Shown here: piece by piece, positions 1-8,752 of the stretch
How positions within the stretch are numbered: the stretch's first letter is position 1
Layout: each line of letters begins with the position of its first letter
Assembly (NCBI RefSeq): GCF_000185965.1
Contig: NC_014924.1
Span: forward strand, 1,798,001-1,862,000
Source of the DNA: Pseudoxanthomonas suwonensis 11-1
GTDB taxonomy: Bacteria; Pseudomonadota; Gammaproteobacteria; Xanthomonadales; Xanthomonadaceae
Direction of reading: 5' to 3'
Length of the DNA stretch: 64,000 nt
The notes under the pieces: model-generated
The model's input: the letters and a program-made list of their open reading frames with translations, nothing else
What the model was told of the DNA's origin: nothing
Database searches by the model: none
Translations under genes and position numbers: made by a program

Positions 1-569
1 TCGGAGAACTCGCCGTCCTCGATCCTCGAGAGCATGCGCGCAATCGAGAACTCGTCCGCAGACTCCCGCTTTTGCGAATCCCCAATCACCAATCCCGTAT
101 CACGGTTGTTGCGCGTGCGCGCAACAACATCCTCGATCATTTCGACCAGCCCCATCTTCATGCCGTCGTTGGGGTGGTAGATGCGCTCGACGCCGTAGGC
201 CTCGAGCTCGCGGATCTCCTCGGGGGTGATGGTGCCGCCGCCGCCGCCGAACACGCGGATGTGGGAGGCGCCCTTCTCGCGCAGCATGTCGACCATGTAC
301 TTGAAGTACTCGACATGGCCGCCCTGGTAGCTGGACAGGGCGATGGCGTCGGCATCTTCCTGCAGCGCGGCGCGGACCACGTCCTCGACGCTGCGGTTGT
401 GGCCGAGGTGGATCACCTCCGCGCCCTGGGCCTGGATCAGCCGCCGCATGATGTTGATCGCCGCGTCGTGGCCGTCGAACAGGCTGGCCGCGGTTACGAA
501 GCGCAGCGGCGAGGTGTCGGCGTGGGCATCGGGGCGTGCCCCCTGGAGATGGCTGGCGGGCGTGCTCAT
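1..569 (-). CDS. icmF: Fused isobutyryl-CoA/methylmalonyl-CoA mutase (IcmF type), N-terminal part
   Basis: The gene runs off the left edge, so only about 189 N-terminal residues are present. They form the cobalamin-binding domain of an IcmF-type mutase, which rearranges branched acyl-CoAs by a B12 radical route. Seen: [12 protein letters not shown] at 32-43 with the cobalt-ligating His34, an SSYQGG segment near 79-84 and a glycine run FGGGGG near 107-112. In this family a MeaB-like G domain and the mutase core follow. After the B12 domain (about residues 156-170) the coding sequence passes through a copy of a GATTCGGGATT-type intergenic repeat, read in frame. The start is the ATG at 569. The family fit is strong; the exact substrate cannot be told from this fragment. 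Confidence 0.88.
   Translation of the reverse strand, partial: MSTPASHLQGARPDAHADTSPLRFVTAASLFDGHDAAINIMRRLIQAQGAEVIHLGHNRSVEDVVRAALQEDADAIALSSYQGGHVEYFKYMVDMLREKGASHIRVFGGGGGTITPEEIRELEAYGVERIYHPNDGMKMGLVEMIEDVVARTRNNRDTGLVIGDSQKRESADEFSIARMLSRIEDGEFS
74..104 (-). repeat. GATTCGGGATT-type repeat inside icmF
   Basis: On the minus strand this reads GATACGGGATTGGTGATTGG followed by GGATTCG. It closely matches the intergenic copy at 5018-5045, and the similarity continues into the flanking AAAAGCGGG. Here it is open and in frame with icmF, encoding roughly [16 protein letters not shown]. Confidence 0.75.
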
Positions 570-828
570 TGCGTGTGCTGCACCGGAAGTCGGGGAATCA
601 CCCCGATTCTAGTGCTTGCACCCGAAACCGATTGGCGCGCTGCAGCGTGACTTTCGTCAAAAGGTGCGGGGGTTGGCAGTTGCCTGGCTATTAAGCCTTC
701 CCGTCGGAGTGGGGCGGCGTTGCCCTACTCCCCACTCCTTTCAGAGAGGGCGCCGGCGGTGAGGGCCGGGAGTGCAGCGTATTCGCACCCCGCGTTGCGC
801 GGCCGTTCGCTCGCGTATGGATTGGACC

Positions 829-862
829 CTGCGCGAGACAACGAGCTGCGCGAGACAACGAG
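829..862. repeat. Perfect 17-bp tandem repeat, two copies
   Basis: CTGCGCGAGACAACGAG occurs at 829-845 and again at 846-862 without mismatch, in a non-coding stretch. An inverted partial match (GAGTTGTC) follows at once, so an RNA made here could fold. Confidence 0.7.
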
Positions 863-1047
863 CACGAGTTGTCCGCTCGCATGCGTGCATTGCTACGCGG
901 CGACCCTCTGCCTGGACGCGCAGCCAGGGCCGGCCCGACCCGCGTCAGCATCAGCGACAGCACCCAAGCGTCCAACGGCATGCGCGCGCCAGTAACGCGC
1001 AAGTAATGCATCTCACCTGACGGGATGCAGGTGGTTGTGGCGCTCGT

Positions 1048-1077
1048 GTAGCCCGGGTAAGCGAAGCGCACCCGGGG
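1048..1077 (+). repeat. REP-like GTAG palindrome, type A
   Basis: GTAGCCCGGGTAAGCG followed by AAGCGCACCCGGG: a GTAG head, CCCGGG arms and a GCG-AA-GCGC centre. This matches the general form of the SMAG/GTAG REP family of Stenotrophomonas. The same sequence recurs at 5249, 5401, 5753 and, inverted, at 7340, 8895 and 9121. Confidence 0.8.
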
Positions 1078-1123
1078 CCTCGCATGAAGCGGGCGTCGTC
1101 GAGGAACCAGGCCGCACCGTCAT

Positions 1124-1156
1124 CCCGGATGCGGCCTTTGGCCTTATCCGGGCTAC
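1124..1156 (-). repeat. REP-like GTAG palindrome, type B (inverted)
   Basis: Read on the minus strand: GTAGCCCGGATAAGGCC then AAAGGCCGCATCCGG. This second subtype has CCGGAT/ATCCGG arms and a GGCC centre. With the type A copy at 1048 it makes a head-to-head pair about 47 bp apart. Confidence 0.78.
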
Positions 1157-1172
1157 GAAGCGCGGCGACCGG

Positions 1173-1197
1173 CCCCTCTCCCATGGGGAGAGAGGGG
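1173..1197. terminator. Hairpin downstream of the outer-membrane protein gene
   Basis: CCCCTCTCCC pairs with the following GGGGAGAGAGGGG, leaving a two-base bulge. It lies 24 bp past the stop of the gene at 1221-1904. There is no good T-run, so it may be a processing or REP-type hairpin rather than an intrinsic terminator. Confidence 0.45.
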
Positions 1198-1220
1198 CGG
1201 CTGAGCGCCAAGCGCTTCGC

Positions 1221-1904
1221 TCAGAACCGCGCTTCGATGCCGAAGGTGACCGTGTCGGCGCGGTTGAACTCGATGTAATCCCAGTCGTAGTCGTAATAGT
1301 ACGAATCCGCGTAGACGTAGGCGGTGTAGACCAGGTTGAGGTTGACGTTGCGGTTGAGGTCCACGCCGATGCCGAAGCCGGCGTAGCCGCCGTCCATGTT
1401 GTCGGACCAGCCGTCCCCGCGCATGTCGGCGTCGAAGTAGCCGGCGCGCACGACGGCGTACCACGGGTTGCGCGCACCGAAGTTGAAGCGGCCGTTGAAG
1501 CCGATGCTGCGGAACTTCACTTCCTCGGCATACCAGCCGTCGTCGCTGGTATCGGCGAGGCGACCGGCGGCCACTTCGATGCCCAGCAGGGCGATCGGGC
1601 CGGCCTGCCACCGGTAGCCGGCATTGACGCCGAGCGCGTTCTGGTCGAGGTCCTCGTAGACCCAGCCCTTGCCGGCCTGGGCACCGATGAAGAAGCCACC
1701 GCGATCACGCTGCCCATGGCGCTCGTACTCGGCGCGGCGGTATTCCATCGCCGCCGGCAGCGCGGGTTCCTGCGTCGGCGTGGCGGCCGGGGTTTCCTGG
1801 CCCTTGCGGTAGTCGTTCCAGGCCTGCGAGACGGCCTGGGCCTGCGCGGTCTGGATGCCCACCGCGAGCAGCAGCGGGACGAACAGGATGGCGTGACGCT
1901 TCAT
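1221..1904 (-). CDS. Outer membrane beta-barrel protein
   Basis: A 227-residue exported protein. Residues 1-22 are a signal peptide ending TAQA-Q. After a Pro/Ala-rich stretch and an acidic/basic segment, the rest is a run of alternating amphipathic beta strands rich in Gly and aromatics (for example VYADSYYYDYDWDY) and ends in Phe, as barrel proteins folded by BAM do. The size fits an 8-strand barrel of the OmpA/OmpW class. The start is the ATG at 1904, with GGGGAG 7 bases upstream. No enzyme motif is visible, and ligand and role are unknown. It is transcribed alone and ends in a hairpin. Confidence 0.75.
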   Translation of the reverse strand: MKRHAILFVPLLLAVGIQTAQAQAVSQAWNDYRKGQETPAATPTQEPALPAAMEYRRAEYERHGQRDRGGFFIGAQAGKGWVYEDLDQNALGVNAGYRWQAGPIALLGIEVAAGRLADTSDDGWYAEEVKFRSIGFNGRFNFGARNPWYAVVRAGYFDADMRGDGWSDNMDGGYAGFGIGVDLNRNVNLNLVYTAYVYADSYYYDYDWDYIEFNRADTVTFGIEARF

Positions 1905-2117
1905 TGGCTTCTCCCCTGAATGGTTGGCCCCTGCATCCATGCGGATCGGGGACGGGCCGCCGGTGGCGGACACGGGAGTACGGCCGTGCTGGACGGCCAT
2001 GGCCAGCGTTTGCCGCCATGGCATCCAGGCCAGCGCCGGCACGCTCTCGCGTGCTCGATGGATCCCCCTGTGCGGGGCGAAATTTGCGATCTACATCACA
2101 GGAAGTCAAATGCCGTT

Positions 2118-3053
2118 TCAGGCGATGCCGAACGGCAGGTTCGGCGAGGACACCACGCGCTGGCCCACGGCCTCGCCCCGCAGGAAGCGCAGGCTGGCCT
2201 CGACCACGGCCGGATCGCCGGCGATGCGGTGGTGGCCCAGGCCGCCGGTGCTGAGCAGGCGGGCCCCGGGCCACAGGCGGGCGTAGCGCTCGCCCTCCTC
2301 CCACGGCACGTCCTCGTCCTCCAGGTCGTGGACCACCAGCGCCGGCACGCCGAGCGCGGGAACGTAGTGATGGATGCCAAGCTGGTCCACGCGAATGCCG
2401 ATCTGGCGCTCGAAGCCCTCGAACATGCGCCCGACCAGGCAATGCGCCAGGCCGATCATCCGACCGAAGCGGTTCCCGGCCTCGCGCATGTCGGCGGACG
2501 GGGCCACCAGCACCACGCGCCCGGCGGCCAGGCCATCGCGCAGGGCCAGCACCGTCACGGCGCCGCCCATCGAGTGCGCGACCACCGCGGCGGCCGGGCC
2601 GTACTGGCGGGCGACATCTGCCACCGCGGCGGCGCAGGCCGGCAAGTTGGTCTGGCAACGCGCGTTGCGGCCATGGCCTGGCAGGTCGAAGGACACCACC
2701 GCGTATCCGGCCGCGCGCAGCGGTTCGATCCACGGCCGGCAGCGCAGGCCGAAGCTGGACCAGCCATGCACGAACAGCACGTAGGGCTGGGTCACCGGAT
2801 CGCCCCATGCATATGTGGTGATCGCGTGGCCGCAGCTTTCGACCTGGCCGACGGTGGCGTCCTCGCTGCTGGCCGCGATCGCGCGGCTGCGCGAGCTGGC
2901 CATCGGCGTGGCGAACAGGCGCGAGGCATGGCGCACGGTGGCGCGCGGGGCGACCAGGCTGCCGGCACGGAAGGCCCAGCGCAGCGGCGGGGGGACAGCT
3001 GGTTTGCGAACGATCGTGCTTTTTACTGGCGAAGAAGAACGCAACGCTTCCAT
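2118..3053 (-). CDS. Alpha/beta hydrolase
   Basis: A 311-residue alpha/beta-fold hydrolase. Visible parts are the oxyanion HG in FVHGWSSFG (about 95-102), the nucleophile elbow AHSMGGA with Ser161, an acidic segment VVHDLEDEDVP for the Asp, and GLGHHRI near the C-terminus for the catalytic His. The N-terminal 60 residues are basic and may hold an anchor rather than a classic signal peptide. The substrate is not evident; ester or lipid hydrolysis is the family norm. It begins 13 bp after the stop of the TetR gene, so the two are probably one transcript and the regulator may control this enzyme. Confidence 0.8.
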   Translation of the reverse strand: MEALRSSSPVKSTIVRKPAVPPPLRWAFRAGSLVAPRATVRHASRLFATPMASSRSRAIAASSEDATVGQVESCGHAITTYAWGDPVTQPYVLFVHGWSSFGLRCRPWIEPLRAAGYAVVSFDLPGHGRNARCQTNLPACAAAVADVARQYGPAAAVVAHSMGGAVTVLALRDGLAAGRVVLVAPSADMREAGNRFGRMIGLAHCLVGRMFEGFERQIGIRVDQLGIHHYVPALGVPALVVHDLEDEDVPWEEGERYARLWPGARLLSTGGLGHHRIAGDPAVVEASLRFLRGEAVGQRVVSSPNLPFGIA

Positions 3054-3066
3054 GGCGGGGATCCAG

Positions 3067-3690
3067 TCAGCGGGGGGAGGACGGACCTTCGGTCCGGTAA
3101 CGGTCGAACAGGTCCTGCACCGCGCGGCGCGCCAGCAGCGGCGCTTCGCCTGGCTGGTGCAGGCGCAGGTGGTGCAGGCCGTAGAGGAAGCCATGCAGCT
3201 CGAAGCTGAGCAGCTCCGGATCGGCATCGCGGCGCAGGTGGCCCTCGTCGACGGCCATGCCCACGGCACGGACGATGGCCTGGCGCCACGTGTCCATCAG
3301 CTGGGCAACGTGGTCGCGCATGGGGCCGGGGCGGCCGTCGTATTCGGTGGCGGCGCCGAGGAAAACGCAGCCATCGGGATGGGCGATGACCCAGTCGATC
3401 CAGCCGTCGATCATCGCCTGCAGCCGCGGCAGGCCACGCGGCTGCTTGAGCGCCGGCTGCATCACCCGGGCGGTGAAGTTCGACGCGGCCCAGTCCAGGG
3501 TCTGCCGCACCAGGTCCTCGCGCGAACCGAAATGGGCGAACACGCCGCTCTTGGACATGCCCGCGGCGTTGGCCAGTTCGCCGATGCTCACCCCTTCCAG
3601 CCCGACCTTTTCCGCCAGCTCGCAGGCGCGGCCCAGGAGCATGTCGCGGGTGCTGGCGCCCTTGGCGGTGGCGGGAGACGGGAGGTTCAT
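3067..3690 (-). CDS. TetR/AcrR-family transcriptional regulator
   Basis: A 207-residue regulator. The N-terminal HTH spans about 34-56 (VSIGELANAAGMSKSGVFAHFGSREDLV), and a helical C-terminal ligand domain follows, of the TetR_C type common in xanthomonads. It is divergent from leucine dehydrogenase across 188 bp and cotranscribed with the hydrolase downstream. It could act on either side; autoregulation is the usual pattern. The start is the ATG at 3690. A TATTTT hexamer lies 7 bases upstream, so the message may be almost leaderless. Confidence 0.88.
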   Translation of the reverse strand: MNLPSPATAKGASTRDMLLGRACELAEKVGLEGVSIGELANAAGMSKSGVFAHFGSREDLVRQTLDWAASNFTARVMQPALKQPRGLPRLQAMIDGWIDWVIAHPDGCVFLGAATEYDGRPGPMRDHVAQLMDTWRQAIVRAVGMAVDEGHLRRDADPELLSFELHGFLYGLHHLRLHQPGEAPLLARRAVQDLFDRYRTEGPSSPR

Positions 3691-3878
3691 GGCCTGTAAA
3701 ATAGCACGACCGTTCGCAAGAGCAAGCCCTCGACGGGACACCCGCGGCAGTGCGGTTAGAATGGCGCCCGCGACGCACGCCCTCCCCCATCCGGCCACGT
3801 CGCTTTTTTGTTTCCGGAACCGGCGCCCGGTACCGGCCTGTCCGTCCGCCCCACGCGCGACCCGACGCGGAGCCAGCC

Positions 3879-4982
3879 ATGCTGTTTGAAACCCTCACCA
3901 CCTCCGGACACGAGCAGGTGGTCTTCTGCAACAACCCCGACGTGGGGTTGAAGGCGATCATCGCCGTGCACAACACCGTGCTCGGCCCGGCCCTTGGCGG
4001 CGTGCGCATGCGCCAGTACGCCAACGAAGGCGATGCGGTGCGCGACGTGCTGCGCCTGAGCCGGACCATGACCTACAAGAACGCACTGGCCGGCCTCAAC
4101 GTCGGCGGCGGCAAGGCGGTGATCCTGGGCGACCCCAAGGTCGACAAGACCGAGGCCCTGTTCCGCGCCTTCGGCCGTGCGGTCGATGCGCTGGGCGGCC
4201 GCTACATCACCGCCGAGGACGTGGGCACCGACGTCAACGACATGGAGCTGGTGTACCTGGAGACCGAGTACGTCACCGGCGTGCACCAGGTCCACGGTGG
4301 CTCCGGCGATCCGGCCCCGTTCACCGCCTACGGCACCCTGCAGGCGCTGATGGCCAGCCTGCAGCGCAAGCTCGGGCACGAGGAGATCGGCAAGGCCAGC
4401 ATCGCGGTCCAGGGCCTGGGCCATATCGGCATGGAGCTGGTGAAGCTGCTGCGCGAGCGCGGCGCCAGGCTGTACGTCACCGACCTGGATCCGGCACGCG
4501 TGCAGCACGCGGTGGCGGAGTTCGGCGTCGAGGCGGTGGGCGTGGACGAGATCTACGACGTGCCTGCGGACGTGTTCGCGCCCTGCGCGATGGAAGGCGC
4601 GCTGACGATGGAGACCATCGAGCGGCTGAAGGCGAAGATCGTGTGCGGCTCGGCCAACAACCAGCTGGCCAACCACGCGGTGGGCGACGAGCTCCACAAG
4701 CGCGGCATCCTGTTCGCGCCGGATTACGCGGTCAACGCCGGCGGCGTCATGAACGTCTCGCTGGAGATCGACGGCTACAACCGCGAGCGCGCGATGCGCC
4801 TGATCCGCAGCATCTACCACAACGTCACCAGGATCTTCGACGTCTCCGAACGCGAAGCCATCAGCCCGCAGTACGCCGCCGACCGCATCGCCGAGGCCCG
4901 CCTGGCATCGATCGGCAAGCTCAAGCTGCCGATGGGGCGCGCGACTCCGCGGATGGGGCACCTCCGCGGCGAGCAGCACTGA
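3879..4982 (+). CDS. ldh: Leucine dehydrogenase (Glu/Leu/Phe/Val dehydrogenase family)
   Basis: A 367-residue NAD-dependent amino-acid dehydrogenase that deaminates leucine, valine and isoleucine to their 2-oxo acids, the entry step of branched-chain degradation. Catalytic lysines are Lys67 (MTYKNALAG) and Lys79 (VGGGKAVI), matching Lys68 and Lys80 of the family. The Rossmann motif GLGHIG is at 179-184. The ATG at 3879 gives the normal family start (MLFETLTTSGHEQV) and the usual length. Phenylalanine or valine preference cannot be excluded from sequence alone. A strong terminator follows at once. Neighbours for the later leucine steps support the leucine assignment. Confidence 0.88.
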   Translation: MLFETLTTSGHEQVVFCNNPDVGLKAIIAVHNTVLGPALGGVRMRQYANEGDAVRDVLRLSRTMTYKNALAGLNVGGGKAVILGDPKVDKTEALFRAFGRAVDALGGRYITAEDVGTDVNDMELVYLETEYVTGVHQVHGGSGDPAPFTAYGTLQALMASLQRKLGHEEIGKASIAVQGLGHIGMELVKLLRERGARLYVTDLDPARVQHAVAEFGVEAVGVDEIYDVPADVFAPCAMEGALTMETIERLKAKIVCGSANNQLANHAVGDELHKRGILFAPDYAVNAGGVMNVSLEIDGYNRERAMRLIRSIYHNVTRIFDVSEREAISPQYAADRIAEARLASIGKLKLPMGRATPRMGHLRGEQH

Positions 4983-4983
4983 A

Positions 4984-5015
4984 GCAAAGGCCCGGAAAAC
5001 CGGGCCTTTGCTTTT
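4984..5015 (+). terminator. Rho-independent terminator after leucine dehydrogenase
   Basis: The 12-bp stem GCAAAGGCCCGG / CCGGGCCTTTGC has an AAAA loop and is followed by TTTT. It starts 2 bp after the stop codon. Confidence 0.92.
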
Positions 5016-5017
5016 GT

Positions 5018-5045
5018 GATTCGGGATTCGTGATTGGGGATTCGT
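5018..5045 (+). repeat. GATTCGGGATT-type repeat
   Basis: GATTCGGGATTCGTGATTGG followed by GGATTCG, then TAAAAGCGGG. It is almost identical to the copy read through by icmF and related to copies at 31302, 31391 and 56263. Confidence 0.75.
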
Positions 5046-5248
5046 AAAAGCGGGTTGCCCGAGAGCGTAACGCGCGGCTCACGTTGAGTGGCGGTAGGGC
5101 TTGCCGCTTCGCCACGCGGTTCGACGTTACCGCTGCTGCGCTGGCGCGACGATGGGGCGACTACGCAGGGTTGCCAAGGCCGCATCGGCCTTCGGCCTTG
5201 TCCGGGCTCCATGACTGAACGGCGAAACACGCGGGTGGCGCGCAGCGT

Positions 5249-5277
5249 GTAGCCCGGGTAAGCGAAGCGCACCCGGG
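5249..5277 (+). repeat. REP-like GTAG palindrome, type A
   Basis: Same 29-bp core as the copy at 1048-1077, in a non-coding stretch. Confidence 0.8.
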
Positions 5278-5400
5278 TTCCCCTCCTCCATGGGACAGGG
5301 GGCGACGTAAAGGCGGTAACGCACCGTGCGTTTGATACGCGCGCTCCACATCTCCCGGAGCGCTCGAGCATTTACTCAGGGCTGGGACAGCCGCCAGCGT

Positions 5401-5428
5401 GTAGCCCGGGTAAGCGGAGCGCACCCGG
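5401..5428 (+). repeat. REP-like GTAG palindrome, type A
   Basis: GTAGCCCGGGTAAGCGGAGC then GCACCCGG: one base changed in the loop, right arm one G shorter. Confidence 0.78.
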
Positions 5429-5752
5429 TTTTTCTTTCCCCACGGGAGAGGAACCAGGGGTGCAGTCGTTATCGAGCATGCGTGGCGGGCAAGCTACGCC
5501 CAACCTGCTCCCAAGGGGGGCCGCAGATTGCCTGCGATCGGCAACAACCACCTTTAGCTGCCGACCCTCCCCCCCAACGCTTTCCCCGGGGAAAGGGCTT
5601 TAGCACTTGGTCAGGGTTGGGACATCCACGAGTACCCGGCCTTCACCCCTGCCCCGGTCCGCGCCCGGTCCGCTTCAGCGCAGGCGCGCGGCGGCATGCG
5701 ACGGGGGCGCATGCAATGCCGTCCCACCTCAGCGGGAGATAGGCTTCAGAGA

Positions 5753-5781
5753 GCAGCCCGGCTAAACGAAGCGCACCCGGG
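5753..5781 (+). repeat. Degenerate type A palindrome
   Basis: The GTAG head has become GCAG and the left arm CCCGGCTAAACG, but the right half GAAGCGCACCCGGG is intact. Confidence 0.65.
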
Positions 5782-5933
5782 TTCCCCGCTCCCCAGCGCC
5801 AGTGCGCGCACGCGATACCCGTTTCATCCCAAGGAGAGGCGGTGGGATCGTCTTTTGTTGCGCCCGCACATGACGCTTCCGCGTCCCGCACTACACTAGG
5901 TTCAAATGAAACCATCAGGGAGTGAGGCGGCCG

Positions 5934-7091
5934 ATGCGAGCGTTCCAGCTTGGAGAGGAGATCGACGCGCTGCGTGAGGCCGTCCAGCGTTTCGCGGAGG
6001 CGGAGCTCGCCCCGCGTGCGGCGCAGATCGACCACGACAACGCCTTCCCGCAGGACCTGTGGCCCAAGCTCGGCGAGCTCGGGCTGCTGGGCATGACCGT
6101 CGATCCGGAATACGGCGGCAGCGGCATGGGTTACCTCGCCCACCTGGTGGCGATGGAGGAGATCTCGCGCGCTTCCGGTTCGGTTGGCCTGAGCTATGGC
6201 GCGCACTCCAACCTTTGCGTGTCCAACCTGTTCCTCAACGGCAACGAGGAACAGCGCCGCAAGTACCTGCCCAGGCTGTGCACCGGCGAATGGAAGGGCG
6301 CGCTGGCGATGAGCGAACCGGGCGCCGGTTCGGACGTGGTCGGCTCGATGCGCTGCAGTGCAGAACTGCGCGACGGCGTGTGGATCGCCAACGGCAACAA
6401 GATGTGGATCACCAACGGCCCCGAGGCCGACGTGCTGCTGGTGTACATGCGCACGGCGGGCAAGGAGGCCGGCAGCCGCTGCATGACCGCCTTCATCGTC
6501 GAGCGTGGCATGCGTGGCTTCTCCACCGCCCAGAAGCTGGACAAGCTGGGCATGCGCGGCTCCAACACCTGCGAGCTGGTGTTCGACAACTGCGAGATCC
6601 CACAGGAGAACGTGCTGGGCGAGGTCAACCAGGGCGTGCGCGTGCTGATGAGCGGCCTGGATACCGAGCGCTTGGTGCTGACCGGCGGGCCGATCGGCCT
6701 GATGCAGTCGGCGCTGGACATCGCCCTGCCCTACGTGCGCGAGCGCAAGCAGTTCGACGCGGCGATCGGCACCTTCGGGCTGATGCAGGGCAAGATCGCC
6801 GACATGTACACCGCGCTGCAGTCCAGCCGCGCCTTCGCCTACCAGGTCGCCCGCGACTTCGATGAAGGCCGCCGCTCGCGCGCCGCCGCCGCCGGCTGCC
6901 TGCTGCATGCATCCGAGGCCGCGGTGCAGGTGGCGCTGGAAGGCATCCAGGCACTGGGCGGCAACGGCTACATCAACGAGTACCCGGCCGGCCGCATCCT
7001 GCGCGACGCCAAGCTCTACGCCATCGGCGCCGGCACCAACGAGATCCGCCGCATGCTGATCGGGCGCGAGTTGTTCGAGGGGCGTGGGTGA
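5934..7091 (+). CDS. liuA: Isovaleryl-CoA dehydrogenase
   Basis: A 385-residue FAD acyl-CoA dehydrogenase that oxidises isovaleryl-CoA to 3-methylcrotonyl-CoA, passing electrons to ETF. The N-terminal helical domain starts [12 protein letters not shown]. The FAD/substrate signature [15 protein letters not shown] lies at 124-137. The catalytic base is Glu245 in [12 protein letters not shown], the position special to isovaleryl-CoA dehydrogenases (Glu254 in human IVD). The C-terminal QALGGNGY and GAGTNEIRR motifs are present. The ATG at 5934 is preferred, with GGAG about 10 bases upstream; the in-frame GTG at 5922 would add four residues but has its SD too close. It acts one step before the carboxylase genes further along. 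Confidence 0.92.
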   Translation: MRAFQLGEEIDALREAVQRFAEAELAPRAAQIDHDNAFPQDLWPKLGELGLLGMTVDPEYGGSGMGYLAHLVAMEEISRASGSVGLSYGAHSNLCVSNLFLNGNEEQRRKYLPRLCTGEWKGALAMSEPGAGSDVVGSMRCSAELRDGVWIANGNKMWITNGPEADVLLVYMRTAGKEAGSRCMTAFIVERGMRGFSTAQKLDKLGMRGSNTCELVFDNCEIPQENVLGEVNQGVRVLMSGLDTERLVLTGGPIGLMQSALDIALPYVRERKQFDAAIGTFGLMQGKIADMYTALQSSRAFAYQVARDFDEGRRSRAAAAGCLLHASEAAVQVALEGIQALGGNGYINEYPAGRILRDAKLYAIGAGTNEIRRMLIGRELFEGRG

Positions 7092-7260
7092 GAGCCTCGG
7101 CGCGCTCCTTACGAGCAATCCAAGCCGCTCACCCTTTGGGGTGAGACGGCGGCTCGCGCGCCACTAGGCACGCCGTCGACGCCCGCGTCGCTCACGAGGG
7201 GCGCGGAGCGGCGTTTGGAGTGAGGGTGGGTAAGAACTGCAGTGTTCGAGGCGGCAGTGC

Positions 7261-7293
7261 GTAGTCCGGATAAGGCCGAAGGCTGCATCCGGG
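7261..7293 (+). repeat. REP-like type B palindrome (unit 1)
   Basis: GTAGTCCGGATAAGGCCG then AAGGCTGCATCCGGGG, with one change in each arm. Confidence 0.75.
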
Positions 7294-7339
7294 GATGACG
7301 CCATGGCCAAGCCTCTCGTGATCTGACACGTATGCCTGC

Positions 7340-7368
7340 CCCGGGTGTGCTTCGCTTACCCGGGCTAC
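7340..7368 (-). repeat. REP-like type A palindrome, inverted (unit 1)
   Basis: Minus-strand GTAGCCCGGGTAAGCG core facing the type B copy at 7261, giving a BIME-like pair. Confidence 0.75.
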
Positions 7369-7429
7369 GGTGCCGCGGGCGCTCAAAGCCCCACGCCTCC
7401 GGAGAGCCGTTGGGACGGTTGGTAGCTAG

Positions 7430-8752
7430 CAGCTTGTTGAAATTCTCCCGCGCCAGAGCTTGCTTTCAAGCCCTCTGTTTGCGATATCGACCTCAGCCAT
7501 AGTGGAGGGCGTGGGATGCGCGGTGCAGACGTCACTCAGGAATCGTTGTTCACGGTCGCCAAGCTCGCCGACTTCGTCCCGGCGGACCATCCGCTCCGAT
7601 CCATTCGGGAGCTGGCCGATGAGGCGCTCAGGCGCATGAGCGGCCTGTTTTCGGCGCTGTACGCCGATACCGGCCGCGCCTCCATCGCGCCGGAGAAACT
7701 GATGCGGGCGCAGCTGCTGCAGCTGTTCTACTCGATCCGGAGCGAGCGGATGCTGATGGAGCAGCTCCACTACAACCTGCTGTTCCGCTGGTTCGTCGGT
7801 ATCGCGATCGACGAGCCGGTCTGGGATCACTCCGTGTTCTCGAAGAACCGGGATCGCTTGAACGGAAACGAGGTGGCGAGCGAGTTTCTGGCCGAGGTGG
7901 TGCGGTTGGCGGAAAAGCGGGGCCTGATGTCGGACGAGCATTTCTCGGTCGACGGCACGCTGCTGCAGGCGTGGGCCTCGCACAAGAGCTTCCGTCCCAA
8001 GGATGGGACGCCGAAGGACCCACCGGGTGGTGGGCATCGCAACGCCCAGCCTGATTTCAAGGGTCAGAAGCGTCGCAACGACACGCACGAATCGGCCAGC
8101 GATCCGGACGCCAGGCTTTACCGCAAGGGCAATACCGGGGCGCAGCTGAGCTACCAGGCCCATGTGCTCATGGAGCATCGCAGCGGCCTGGTGCGTGCAG
8201 CGTGTGTCACGCAGGCCAGCGGCCATGGTGAGCGTGACGCGGCGTTGGCGATGCTTGGTTCGCTGCGCGGCCGACGACGGCGCACGCTGGCCGCGGACAA
8301 GGGGTACGACACGGCGGACTTCGTCGCGGGCTGTCGGGCCATGGGTATCACCCCGCACGTTGCGCAGAACACCTCGCACCGCCGCAGCGCCATCGATGGC
8401 CGCACTACCCGACACGCCGGGTATGCGATCAGCCTGCGGACGCGCGCCTGGATCGAAACGCACTTCGGATGGCTCAAGGCGGCTGCCGGAATGCGTCAGG
8501 TCAAGCAGCGCGGCCTTACGAAGGTCGAGGCGCTGTTTCAGCTGGCGATGGCGGCGAGCAACCTCGTCCGCCTGCCGAAGCTGATTGCCGCGGGGGCCGC
8601 GTGATGGCGGCCCCGGCGGGGAAGGTGCGCCTGGAAGCCCGAAAGCGGGCTTGTTTCAGAGCGCGGGACGCGCTTGCGGAGCGCTTGAGCAGCGAGAAAT
8701 CCGCGCTGCCGACCGAGTCGGGGGCTTCGCCGGGTCGAATTTCAACAGGCTG
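7430..8752 (+). mobile_element. IS5-like insertion sequence with CTAG target duplication
   Basis: A 1323-bp element bounded by inverted repeats CAGCTTGTTGAAATTC (7430-7445) and, inverted, CAGCCTGTTGAAATTC (8737-8752), 15 of 16 bases matching. It is flanked by CTAG at 7426-7429 and 8753-8756, a 4-bp duplication of the kind IS5-group elements make. It carries one transposase gene. Removing the element and one CTAG restores the linker of the tandem REP array, so the insertion site is certain. Confidence 0.88.
7516..8604 (+). CDS. DDE transposase, IS5-like
   Basis: A 362-residue transposase that appears intact. The N-terminal region (VPADHPLRSIRELADEAL, APEKLMRAQLLQLFYSIRSE) is the DUF772-type domain. 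The catalytic triad is visible as Asp146 (HFSVDGTLLQAW), Asp261 (AADKGYDTADF) and Glu314 (AWIETHFGWLK). It lies between the inverted repeats of the element and starts at the ATG at 7516. I place it in the IS5 family from the terminal repeats, the CTAG duplication and the DDE spacing; the subgroup is not certain. No frameshift is seen, so it may still be active. Confidence 0.85.
   Translation: MRGADVTQESLFTVAKLADFVPADHPLRSIRELADEALRRMSGLFSALYADTGRASIAPEKLMRAQLLQLFYSIRSERMLMEQLHYNLLFRWFVGIAIDEPVWDHSVFSKNRDRLNGNEVASEFLAEVVRLAEKRGLMSDEHFSVDGTLLQAWASHKSFRPKDGTPKDPPGGGHRNAQPDFKGQKRRNDTHESASDPDARLYRKGNTGAQLSYQAHVLMEHRSGLVRAACVTQASGHGERDAALAMLGSLRGRRRRTLAADKGYDTADFVAGCRAMGITPHVAQNTSHRRSAIDGRTTRHAGYAISLRTRAWIETHFGWLKAAAGMRQVKQRGLTKVEALFQLAMAASNLVRLPKLIAAGAA

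Larger units (their letters stand above)
570..1220. other. Non-coding stretch with GTAG palindromes and a hairpin
   Basis: No convincing gene is seen. It holds a perfect 17-bp tandem duplication at 829-862, a GTAG palindrome at 1048-1077, an inverted one at 1124-1156, and a CCCCTCTCC/GGAGAGAGGGG-type hairpin at 1173-1197 just past the stop of the outer-membrane gene. The icmF promoter should lie near 570-680 but no clear hexamers stand out. Confidence 0.6.
4983..5933. other. 950-bp non-coding stretch rich in REP-like repeats
   Basis: After the terminator there is no plausible gene. It contains a GATTCGGGATT-type repeat (5018-5045), a degenerate inverted type B palindrome (about 5175-5209) and type A palindromes at 5249-5277, 5401-5428 and 5753-5781. 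Between the repeats are GC-rich remnants with no coding signal. The isovaleryl-CoA dehydrogenase promoter should lie near the 3' end; TACACT at 5892-5897 is a possible -10. Confidence 0.65.
7092..7429. other. Non-coding stretch with the first unit of a tandem REP array
   Basis: No gene is seen. From 7261 it holds unit 1 of the REP composite: type B palindrome, a spacer, then an inverted type A palindrome. The unit is broken by the IS at 7430. The upstream part has an inverted-repeat-like CTCACCCTTTGGGGTGAG near 7130-7147 that could end the liuA transcript. Confidence 0.6.
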
